A stretch of DNA of 64,000 nucleotides from [Eubacterium] eligens ATCC 27750 (lineage in GTDB: Bacteria; Bacillota; Clostridia; Lachnospirales; Lachnospiraceae): positions 144,001 through 208,000 of the forward strand of contig NC_012778.1 in the NCBI RefSeq assembly GCF_000146185.1, given 5' to 3'. The first letter of the stretch is position 1. Each line of letters opens with the position of its first letter. Made by a program: the position numbers and the translations under genes. This document shows, in pieces, positions 54,046-61,248 of this stretch. The notes beneath the pieces were generated by a model. The model ran no database searches. It was not told the origin of the DNA and saw nothing but the letters and a program-made list of their open reading frames with translations.

Positions 54046-55422
54046 ATGAAGGAAGATACACTTTCCTATATAAGAAATAATAAAGAGATTACATTTGAAC
54101 AGAAGATAAGACTTGTAATTATGCTGAGTCTGCCTACGATTCTGGCACAGGTGTCATCAATTATAATGCAGTATATTGATGCGTCTATGGTTGGAAGACT
54201 GGGGGCAGGCTGTTCGGCTTCAATAGGTCTTGTATCGACAACGACATGGCTGCTTGGAAGCCTTGCTTCTGCACCATCACTTGGATTTTCAATTCAGGTG
54301 GCACAGCTTGTCGGGGCAAAGAAGTTTAACAGGGCAAGAAGAGTGTTCTTACAGTCATTTGGAATTGTTCTTCTTATATCAATTATTATTGGTGCTGCCG
54401 GAGCCATGATAAGCTGGGGACTTCCAGCATGGCTTGGTGGAGAAGAGTCGATACAGAAGGATGCGGCAATGTATTTTCTTATAACATCATTGTCTATGCC
54501 GGCATTAGGATTTAACCGTCTTGGTACGAGAATGCTGCAGAGCTGCGGTAATACGAGGACGCCGGGAATTCTTAATTCTATGAATTGTTTACTTGATGTT
54601 ATATTCAATTTTATATTCATATTCAGATGGCGTGGTTTTGGCTTCGGTCTTGGAGTTATGGGTGCAGCACTCGGAACAACAGCGGCAGAGATTGTCACTA
54701 CAATTATTATGTTTTATGTTCTGATGTTCAGAACACCTATGCTATCAAAAGGTTACGGAACAGATTCTGATGAGAAGGCAGGTCTTGCGACAATAAAGAA
54801 GTCATTTGTTTTATCGCTTCCTGTTACATTTGAAAATGTAGTTATGTTCGGGGCGATGATTACAATTACAAGAATTGTTGCACCATTAGGAGTTGTGGCT
54901 GTGGCTGCCAACTCATTTGCAATAACTGCAGAAAGCCTGTGCTATATGCCTGCTTATGGAATTGAGGAGGCTGCAACAGCACTTGTTGGACAGAGTATCG
55001 GTGCAGGCAGAGGAAAGCTTGCGTTGTCTTTTGGAAGAATTTCAGTTGCCTTCGGAATGGGAATAATGGCATTCACCGGACTTCTGATGTTTATATTTGC
55101 ACCATTTATGATTGGAATTCTTACACCTGATCCGGCAGTAAGAGAGCTTGGTGTAACTATACTTAGAATTGAAGCATTTGCAGAGCCACTGTATGGCGCA
55201 TCAATTGTAGTAACTGGTGTGCTTCGTGGGGCAGGAGATACTCTTGTTTCAAGCCTTATGAATTTCTTCAGCCTGTGGGCTATTCGTGTCGTCCTTTCAT
55301 TCCTGCTTGTCGGCAGATATGGACTTGTTGGTGTGTGGATTGCGATGGCTGCAGAGCTTTGCTTCAGGGGCGCAATATTCCTTGTGCGCATGGAGCGGAA
55401 GAAGTGGCTGAAGAAGGTGTGA
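54046..55422 (+). CDS. MATE-family efflux transporter
   Basis: A 458-residue, 12-segment transporter of the NorM/DinF group, distinct from the MATE gene at 40502. Seen: MLSLPTILAQVSSIIMQYIDA at the start, MGAALGTTAAEIV, TALVGQSIGAGRGKLA and VVTGVLRGAGDT. It begins 6 bp after the SulP stop, with GAAGG nearby. Its substrate is unknown; pairing with SulP could mean shared regulation only. Confidence 0.92.
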   Translation: MKEDTLSYIRNNKEITFEQKIRLVIMLSLPTILAQVSSIIMQYIDASMVGRLGAGCSASIGLVSTTTWLLGSLASAPSLGFSIQVAQLVGAKKFNRARRVFLQSFGIVLLISIIIGAAGAMISWGLPAWLGGEESIQKDAAMYFLITSLSMPALGFNRLGTRMLQSCGNTRTPGILNSMNCLLDVIFNFIFIFRWRGFGFGLGVMGAALGTTAAEIVTTIIMFYVLMFRTPMLSKGYGTDSDEKAGLATIKKSFVLSLPVTFENVVMFGAMITITRIVAPLGVVAVAANSFAITAESLCYMPAYGIEEAATALVGQSIGAGRGKLALSFGRISVAFGMGIMAFTGLLMFIFAPFMIGILTPDPAVRELGVTILRIEAFAEPLYGASIVVTGVLRGAGDTLVSSLMNFFSLWAIRVVLSFLLVGRYGLVGVWIAMAAELCFRGAIFLVRMERKKWLKKV

Positions 55423-55440
55423 AAATAGAGTTGTTATTAC

Positions 55441-55469
55441 TTGCATAAATAAAATATGCATGATATAAT
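55441..55469 (+). promoter_or_regulatory. Promoter of a candidate small RNA
   Basis: TTGCAT (55441-55446), 17-bp spacer, perfect TATAAT (55464-55469). No annotated gene follows on this strand before the convergent metK. Confidence 0.6.
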
Positions 55470-55475
55470 TCAATT

Positions 55476-55572
55476 GAAAAAGGTGCTGCCGTGAAGCAAG
55501 ACGGCTGCTCTGAAATAATGGTTTACAAAAAGTAATCGTCATTCCAGTGCCAATGGGACGATTACTTTTTTG
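55476..55572 (+). ncRNA. Candidate small RNA of about 97 nt
   Basis: A consensus promoter is followed, about 7 nt later, by a short unit that ends in a strong terminator: AAAAGTAATCGTC (55528-55540) / GACGATTACTTTTTT (55557-55571). Inside is a GCCGT-N8-ACGGC hairpin (55488-55505). A 14-codon frame starting at GTG 55491 with AAGGTG upstream (MKQDGCSEIMVYKK) is an alternative reading. It matches no RNA family I recognise (not SRP RNA, 6S or tmRNA). Confidence 0.45.
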
Positions 55573-55650
55573 CTTTATGTATGTCTTTTCCGAGAAGATA
55601 TTTATATATAATTAAATAAAATATATTTTTAAAATATTAAGACAAATTAA

Positions 55651-55714
55651 AATAACAGACACATATAGATGTATGTGGGGTGCCCATCAATGAAAACTAT
55701 ATGTGTCTGTTATT
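55651..55714. terminator. Long bidirectional hairpin terminator after metK
   Basis: Perfect 18-bp inverted repeat AATAACAGACACATATAG (55651-55668) / its complement (55697-55714), with a 28-nt loop, followed by TTTTAATTTG on the minus strand. It ends the metK transcript and can also end transcripts from the left. Confidence 0.85.
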
Positions 55715-55728
55715 CTATTTAAATATCA

Positions 55729-56910
55729 TTAACCAAGATACTTAGCAAGTACATCAACCTTGTCAAGCTTCTCCCAAGGGAGATTAAGATCTGTGCGTCC
55801 AAAGTGACCATAAGCAGCTGTCTGCTTATAGATAGGTCTTCTTAAGTCGAGCATCTTAATGATTCCGTTAGGTCTTAAATCGAAGTTCTCACGGATGATT
55901 TCAACGATTTTTTCTTCATCAAGCTTTCCTGTACCAAATGTATCAACCATGATAGATGTTGGTCTTGCGACACCGATTGCATATGAAAGCTGGATTTCAC
56001 ATCTGTCAGCAAGTCCGGCAGCAACAATATTCTTTGCAACATATCTTGCAGCGTATGCAGCAGAACGGTCAACCTTAGTGCAGTCTTTACCAGAGAAAGC
56101 ACCACCACCATGTCTTGCGGCACCACCGTAAGTATCAACGATAATCTTACGACCAGTAAGACCTGAATCTCCGTTAGGACCGCCAATTACAAAACGGCCT
56201 GTAGGATTGATGTATATCTTAGTATCAGCGTCAATCATAGCTGGGTCAACGATAGCGTCAATAACATATTTCTTAATATCCTCATGAATCTGTTCCTGAG
56301 ATACTTCTGGAGCATGCTGTGATGAAACAACGATAGCATCAAGTCTTATTGGCTTTTTGTTTTCATCGTATTCAACTGTTACCTGAGTCTTTCCGTCTGG
56401 TCTTAAGTAAGAAAGAGTTCCATCCTTGCGAACCTTTGTAAGCTGCTTAGAAAGCTTCTGTGCAAGTGCAGAAGAGTAAGGCATGAATTCAGGAGTTTCG
56501 TTAGTTGCGTAACCAAACATCATACCCTGGTCGCCGGCGCCACCCTCTGAATCATCAATTTCGCCGTCTTTGGCTTCAAGAGCCTTATCAACACCCATAG
56601 CAATATCAGCTGACTGCTTGTCTAATGCAACCATAACAGCACAGGTATTACCATCAAATCCCTTATCAGAGCTGTCATAACCAATATCTGTAACTGTTTT
56701 TCTTACAATAGAAGGAATGTCTATGTTAGCCTTAGTTGTAACCTCGCCCATTACCATAATAAAACCTGTGTTAGTAAGAGTTTCGCAGGCTACTCTTGAG
56801 TATGGATCCTGCTCATAGAGAGCATCTAATACTGCATCTGAAATCTGGTCGCAGATCTTATCTGGATGTCCTTCTGTTACTGATTCTGAAGTAAATAATC
56901 TTTTTTCCAT
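55729..56910 (-). CDS. metK: S-adenosylmethionine synthase
   Basis: A 393-residue cytosolic enzyme forming SAM from methionine and ATP. Seen: [52 protein letters not shown] and [19 protein letters not shown]. Start ATG 56910 has AAGGAG seven bases upstream; a longer frame from 57048 would read through the leader. It is preceded by a complete SAM-I riboswitch and terminator, so it is repressed when SAM is plentiful. Confidence 0.97.
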   Translation of the reverse strand: MEKRLFTSESVTEGHPDKICDQISDAVLDALYEQDPYSRVACETLTNTGFIMVMGEVTTKANIDIPSIVRKTVTDIGYDSSDKGFDGNTCAVMVALDKQSADIAMGVDKALEAKDGEIDDSEGGAGDQGMMFGYATNETPEFMPYSSALAQKLSKQLTKVRKDGTLSYLRPDGKTQVTVEYDENKKPIRLDAIVVSSQHAPEVSQEQIHEDIKKYVIDAIVDPAMIDADTKIYINPTGRFVIGGPNGDSGLTGRKIIVDTYGGAARHGGGAFSGKDCTKVDRSAAYAARYVAKNIVAAGLADRCEIQLSYAIGVARPTSIMVDTFGTGKLDEEKIVEIIRENFDLRPNGIIKMLDLRRPIYKQTAAYGHFGRTDLNLPWEKLDKVDVLAKYLG

Positions 56911-57028
56911 GTTATCTCCTTTTTGTTTTATCGTGAATATGTCTATCCCATACCTTATCGTGTCTATTCTCATCGCTACTCGCGCTCGTAGCTCAGACGC
57001 CAGAATTACATTGCTATCGCTACTCGCA

Positions 57029-57175
57029 CAAAAAAAGGTCCCCGACAAGGGACCCGATAGACTGTATCGAAATCCTCTTATTGTTCGACTAATATCGCTC
57101 AGGTTGGCACCTTCCTCAAAAGGGGTTGCCGGGTTTCATAGATCCTATGTATCTCCACCGCTCTTAATAAGGGAT
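57029..57175 (-). promoter_or_regulatory. SAM-I (S-box) riboswitch with terminator, controlling metK
   Basis: On the minus strand, from about 57174: CTTATTAAGAGCGGTGGAG, GATCTATGAAACCCGGCAACC, GAAGGTGCCAACCTGAGCG and the closing helix ending near 57070 match the S-box aptamer consensus. The expression platform ends in the terminator GGTCCC...GGGGACC plus T7 (57029-57055). The following leader (56911-57028) holds a 12-bp direct repeat GCGAGTAGCGAT, of unknown meaning, and the metK ribosome site. Confidence 0.93.
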
Positions 57176-57206
57176 ATAAAATATTCAATTAATATTACCG
57201 CATAAG

Positions 57207-57235
57207 ATACTACACAATATTTAAACATTCGTCAA
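57207..57235 (-). promoter_or_regulatory. Promoter of the metK transcript
   Basis: On the minus strand TTGACG (57230-57235), 17-bp spacer, TAGTAT (57207-57212), placing the transcript start about 25 nt before the riboswitch. Confidence 0.65.
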
Positions 57236-57242
57236 GAGTAAT

Positions 57243-57271
57243 TTGACATTTTCTATATGGAAATTTATAAT
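57243..57271 (+). promoter_or_regulatory. Consensus sigma-A promoter of the HD-GYP gene
   Basis: Perfect TTGACA (57243-57248), 17-bp spacer, perfect TATAAT (57266-57271). It is divergent from the metK promoter. Confidence 0.8.
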
Positions 57272-57316
57272 TAATTCATATTTAGCGTACAGATGTAAAG
57301 CACAAGGGGAAGAGTG

Positions 57317-58417
57317 ATGAGTGAAAAAATAATTTTTATATTTGATGCGAAAGAGGGAGACCAATTATCTGAAGATGTGAATACACCAGATGGAAAGATT
57401 CTTGTAAAAAAAGGTACAATACTTGATTATGATATAATTGCAAATATTTCTAATCATCATATTCTGGAAGTCAGGATATATGATAATGATGAATTAGAGG
57501 ATAATCAATCAGGGATAGACTCCAAGAGAAATACAGAGAATGAAAAATATTTTGACAAAATCAGAAAGAGCAGACAGTTCAAGAAGTTTAAAAAGACTTA
57601 CGATGAGAATATAATTGATATCAAGGATGGACTTAATGAGGTAGTAACCAATAATAGTCCTATTGATACTGATAAGCTGATTGAAGGAACACAGCAGATT
57701 CTTTCTGAGAATAATAACAGTTTACAGCTTTTTGATATGCTTCACAGCATGAGACAGTTTGATGACCTTACATATGTTCATTGCGTGAATGTAGCATTGA
57801 TATCGTCTATTATTGGGCAGTGGCTTAAGTATAGTAAGGAAGATATAAGGATTCTTATTATATGTGGATTGTTGCATGATATCGGAAAGTTAATGATTCC
57901 TAATGAGATTCTTACAAAGCCGGGCAGACTTACAGAGGATGAATATAAAATCATGAAGCAGCATGTTAATCTTGGCTATGAGAAGTTAAAGAACCAGAAT
58001 ATTGATATGCGTATTAAGGAGGCATGCCTGCTCCATCATGAAAAATGTGATGGAACAGGATATCCATTTGGCTTGAAGAGCGAGAGTATTCCGGTTTCTG
58101 CAAAGATTATTGCGATAGCAGATGTATATGATGCCATGACTGCTGCCAGAGTGTATAGAGGTGCATTGTGTCCGTTTGAGGTTATAGAAACAATGCATTG
58201 TGATGCATTCACCAAGTTTGATCCTAAATATATTCTGCCATTTCTTAAAAATGTTGCATCATCATATATTCACAATGATGTAAGACTATCAGATGGAAGA
58301 ACAGGAAAGGTTATACTTATTAATGATAATGCGTTAAGCCAGCCTGTTGTACAATGTGGTGACACGTTTGTTGACTTATCAAAGGAACATGGACTTAAAG
58401 TGTCATCAATATTGTAA
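57317..58417 (+). CDS. HD-GYP domain protein, probable cyclic-di-GMP phosphodiesterase
   Basis: A 366-residue protein. The first 130 residues form a small beta domain (DQLSEDVNTPDGKILVKKGT) and a helical linker. The HD-GYP domain is at 150-310 with HDIGKLMIPNEIL, the second His pair HHEKCDGTGYPFGL and the GYP-like motif, so the metal site looks complete. The ATG at 57317 has AAGGGGA six bases upstream; GTG 57314 is too close. It has a near-ideal promoter of its own and no signal peptide. Substrate (c-di-GMP or a related dinucleotide) not proven by sequence. Confidence 0.9.
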   Translation: MSEKIIFIFDAKEGDQLSEDVNTPDGKILVKKGTILDYDIIANISNHHILEVRIYDNDELEDNQSGIDSKRNTENEKYFDKIRKSRQFKKFKKTYDENIIDIKDGLNEVVTNNSPIDTDKLIEGTQQILSENNNSLQLFDMLHSMRQFDDLTYVHCVNVALISSIIGQWLKYSKEDIRILIICGLLHDIGKLMIPNEILTKPGRLTEDEYKIMKQHVNLGYEKLKNQNIDMRIKEACLLHHEKCDGTGYPFGLKSESIPVSAKIIAIADVYDAMTAARVYRGALCPFEVIETMHCDAFTKFDPKYILPFLKNVASSYIHNDVRLSDGRTGKVILINDNALSQPVVQCGDTFVDLSKEHGLKVSSIL

Positions 58418-58426
58418 TATTTTAAA

Positions 58427-58684
58427 TTATCTGGCACATGCGTGGAGGTATTTTTCTTTAGTAGCCATACCTCCGCGGATGTGTCTTTCTTGTTTATTGA
58501 CATCAAGAACCTTTCTGGCTTCTTTGGCTAGTTCAGGATTGATTTCCATAAGTCGTGCAGTTACATCTTTATGTGCAGTGCTTTTGCTTACATTAAATAC
58601 TTTGGCTGTCTGTCTTACAGTGGCTTTATGCTCAATTATGTAATATGCCAGCTGGGTGGCACGTTCTTCTATATAGTCTCGCAT
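58427..58684 (-). CDS. spoIIID: Sporulation transcription factor SpoIIID
   Basis: An 85-residue DNA-binding protein of the mother-cell sigma-E programme. The helix-turn-helix is at about 22-45 (TVRQTAKVFNVSKSTAHKDV), followed by the basic C-terminal helix (KQERHIRGGMATKEKY). Length and sequence fit the family throughout. Convergent with the HD-GYP gene, 9 bp apart, with no clear terminator between them. Confidence 0.95.
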   Translation of the reverse strand: MRDYIEERATQLAYYIIEHKATVRQTAKVFNVSKSTAHKDVTARLMEINPELAKEARKVLDVNKQERHIRGGMATKEKYLHACAR

Positions 58685-58778
58685 GTCGGGACTCCGGAAG
58701 TTTCATTTATACAATCTATGCCACGGATTGGGGTTTTATGTTAGAATGTGTTATGACTATGATAAGGAATCATTTACA

Positions 58779-59477
58779 TTATATTTTTAATTTCTCCGCA
58801 AACATAAGAAGTACGCTGATTGAAAGCAGTGCACTTGAAATCCATATTGTGTGGATTCCGAACAGCATTGAAAGGTTTCCACCGATACCTGCGCCGATTG
58901 CAAAGAATAATATTATGCCAAAATAATATCCGGCTTTCTTAAGAGATGTTTTATTGCCAGTACGCACAAATACTGAAAGTGCGTCTGTACCGCTTCTTAA
59001 GTTACCGATGCACATGGTGCTTGCATAGGAATAGCCATTGACTTTTCTAAATGCCTGTACCTGCATAGCACATGAGAACGATACGATTATTGTTGCAAAC
59101 ATGTCCATTGAGTGGGGCATGAAGCCAACTGCAATTAAGATAATAATTTCAATAAGTAATATTGCCTGCCGCCAGTGAAGTCTGGTGGCATTTTTATATT
59201 TGCCCTGAATCCGCTCTGTTACGAATACGCCAAGACCAAATGCTAAGAATGGCAGAAGATATTTTAATCCCTGATACCATTCACCCATCATAAAATGTGT
59301 ACTCATAAGAACCACATTACCGGTCTGTGCGTTGGAGAATACTTCATTTCTTGTAAAATATGTATATGCATCCTGAAGTCCACCGGACATGGCAAGGAAT
59401 ACGCAGTTTATGAAGGCTTCGGACATCTGTATATCCGGAAGCTTCTTAGCGAGGGCGTTGTGAAGCTTTGATGCCAT
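58779..59477 (-). CDS. YoaK-family (DUF1275) membrane protein
   Basis: A 232-residue protein with six or seven membrane segments. SGGLQDAYTYFTRNEVFSNAQTGNVVL, QAFRKVNGYSYASTMCIGNLRSG and GAGIGGNLS are family motifs of DUF1275, function unknown (transporter-like). A full AAGGAGG sits six bases before the ATG, but it is paired inside the hairpin at 59482-59528. It follows the symporter gene in the same direction. Confidence 0.88.
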   Translation of the reverse strand: MASKLHNALAKKLPDIQMSEAFINCVFLAMSGGLQDAYTYFTRNEVFSNAQTGNVVLMSTHFMMGEWYQGLKYLLPFLAFGLGVFVTERIQGKYKNATRLHWRQAILLIEIIILIAVGFMPHSMDMFATIIVSFSCAMQVQAFRKVNGYSYASTMCIGNLRSGTDALSVFVRTGNKTSLKKAGYYFGIILFFAIGAGIGGNLSMLFGIHTIWISSALLSISVLLMFAEKLKI

Positions 59478-59481
59478 AAAT

Positions 59482-59528
59482 AACCTCCTTGTGTTTTATA
59501 ACTTTGGTTGTTATAGCACAAGGAGGTT
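59482..59528 (-). promoter_or_regulatory. Hairpin masking the ribosome binding site of the DUF1275 gene
   Basis: 12-bp perfect arms CACAAGGAGGTT / AACCTCCTTGTG, with further TATAAC/GTTATA pairing near the loop. The full AAGGAGG lies in the 3' arm (59484-59490 region) in the minus-strand mRNA, so it is buried when the hairpin forms. ATTT follows before the ATG, so a terminator role for the symporter transcript is also possible. Confidence 0.7.
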
Positions 59529-59567
59529 TTGTTGTAAAGGGTATATAAATATTAGATATGTTGCGAA

Positions 59568-61103
59568 TTATTTTCCAAGTGCTGTCTTCTGTGGCACTTC
59601 TGTTTCTTTTTCGTAGCATGCAAATGCGCTGTCGACAAGTTCTTTATCTGGCTTCGGTGTAAACAGGCTGACTACAGGAACGATAATCATTCCGGCAAAC
59701 ATTGCAAATGCACCGCAGTTGATAGGTGACTGGAGCCATGTTGGGAAGCCTGCTCTGAAGAAGATGTTAGCAAGCATAAGTACTGAGCTGAATAAAAAGC
59801 ATGCCCAGCATGATGCTTTGGAAACCTTCTTAGAGTAAAGCGAGAACATAAATGGTGCAAGGAATGAACCTGCAAGTGCACCCCAAGATATTCCCATAAG
59901 CTGTGCAATAAATGTTACAGAACTCTTGTACTGGATAAGTGCAAGTATTGCAGATATCGCAATGAATACAACAACAAGAATTCTTATGTATAATACCTGT
60001 TTCTTTTCACTCATATTCTTGATAAAGTTATCTTTTAAGAAGTCAATAGTAAGTGTTGAGCTAGAAGCTATTACAAGTGATGAAAGTGTAGACATTGAAG
60101 CTGACAACACGAGAATTACAACTAATGCAATAAGCGCAGGACTTAAATTAGAAAGCATTGTTGGTATTATTGAGTCGAAGCCGTTAGCCTTGACATCTAT
60201 CTGGTCAGAGAATAATCTTCCGAAACCTCCGAGAAAATAGCATCCGCCTGAAACTATAAGCGCAAATATTGTTGAGATTACAGTACCCTTCTGTATAGAA
60301 GCTTCATTATCAATGGCATAGAATTTCTGAACCATCTGAGGAAGTCCCCATGTTCCAAGTGATGTAAGGATTACAACGCATAAAAGGTTGAATGGGTCAG
60401 GTCCGAAAAATGAAGCAAATATACCGGGAGTATCGCTTACTGCCGGGTCAGACACATTTGCAAGACCCTGCAGTGCAGACATGAAGCCGCCCTTAGAGTG
60501 GATTACGGCAGCAATAACTGCAACGATACCGAATAACATGATAATTCCCTGAATGAAATCATTGATTGCAGTAGCCATGTAACCGCCGGCAATTACATAG
60601 ATTGCGGTAAGAGTTGCCATGATTATGATACAGACGCTGTAATCAATGTTGAAAGCCATACCGAAAAGTCTTGAAAGTCCATTGTAAAGTGAAGCTGTGT
60701 ATGGAATCAGAAAAATGAATATTATAACAGAAGCACCGATTTTTAATGGATTGCTTCCGAATCTTTTTCCAAAATACTGTGGCATGGTTGCTGAATCAAG
60801 GTGCTGACTCATAATTCTTGTTCTTCTGCCAAGTACAACCCATGCAAGAAGTGAACCTATAATTGCGTTGCCGATACCAGCCCAGGTTGCGGCAATGCCG
60901 TATTTCCAGCCAAACTGGCCTGCGTATCCAACGAATACAACAGCCGAGAAATAAGATGTTCCATATGCAAATGCGGTGAGCCACGGACCAACGCTTCTTC
61001 CACCGAGAACGAAACCATTAACATCAGTTGCATGCTTGCGGCAGTATAATCCAATGCCTATCAGCACCGCAAAGTAGATAATAAGAATAACCAGTTTTAA
61101 CAT
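59568..61103 (-). CDS. Sodium:solute symporter (SSS family, PutP-like)
   Basis: A 511-residue transporter with about 13 membrane segments, coupling Na+ to uptake of a solute such as proline, pantothenate or a monocarboxylate. Seen: YCRKHATDVNGFVLGGRSVG, TAFAYGTSYFSAVVFVGYAG, and the Na-binding LSASMSTLSSLVIASSS (the SMSTLSS segment is the family signature). The ATG at 61103 has GGGGG five bases upstream; the ATG at 61115 lies before that site. A palindromic operator overlaps its -35 region, so expression is probably regulated. Confidence 0.92.
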   Translation of the reverse strand: MLKLVILIIYFAVLIGIGLYCRKHATDVNGFVLGGRSVGPWLTAFAYGTSYFSAVVFVGYAGQFGWKYGIAATWAGIGNAIIGSLLAWVVLGRRTRIMSQHLDSATMPQYFGKRFGSNPLKIGASVIIFIFLIPYTASLYNGLSRLFGMAFNIDYSVCIIIMATLTAIYVIAGGYMATAINDFIQGIIMLFGIVAVIAAVIHSKGGFMSALQGLANVSDPAVSDTPGIFASFFGPDPFNLLCVVILTSLGTWGLPQMVQKFYAIDNEASIQKGTVISTIFALIVSGGCYFLGGFGRLFSDQIDVKANGFDSIIPTMLSNLSPALIALVVILVLSASMSTLSSLVIASSSTLTIDFLKDNFIKNMSEKKQVLYIRILVVVFIAISAILALIQYKSSVTFIAQLMGISWGALAGSFLAPFMFSLYSKKVSKASCWACFLFSSVLMLANIFFRAGFPTWLQSPINCGAFAMFAGMIIVPVVSLFTPKPDKELVDSAFACYEKETEVPQKTALGK

Positions 61104-61124
61104 AAAAACCCCCATATTAAATGT

Positions 61125-61165
61125 ATTATAGCTTACTTCACGGGTTTAAAGCGTAACGCTTTAAA
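61125..61165 (-). promoter_or_regulatory. Promoter and palindromic operator of the symporter gene
   Basis: On the minus strand TATAAT (61125-61130) has a poor -35 box (CGCTTT, 61148-61153) inside a 21-bp perfect palindrome with arms TTTAAAGCGT / ACGCTTTAAA and one central base (61145-61165). The CG-centred arms resemble LacI/GalR-type operators. A repressor or activator site is likely; no regulator gene is adjacent. Confidence 0.6.
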
Positions 61166-61248
61166 TCAATAAAGTAAACATAAATGGATTGTAGCATATT
61201 GGGGAGGGATTGGCAAGGAGAAAATAAGGAGAGTAAATGTGAAGTATC

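Noticed and set aside
55476..55572. SRP RNA (ffs)
   Set aside because: Size is right, but the conserved tetraloop and internal-loop sequence of SRP RNA is missing.
56911..57028. Separate small gene in the metK leader
   Set aside because: The long frame from 57048 is a read-through of the riboswitch leader; the true start is ATG 56910 with its own ribosome site.
61145..61165. CcpA catabolite-response site
   Set aside because: The palindrome lacks the TG...CA ends of cre sites, so a different regulator is more likely.
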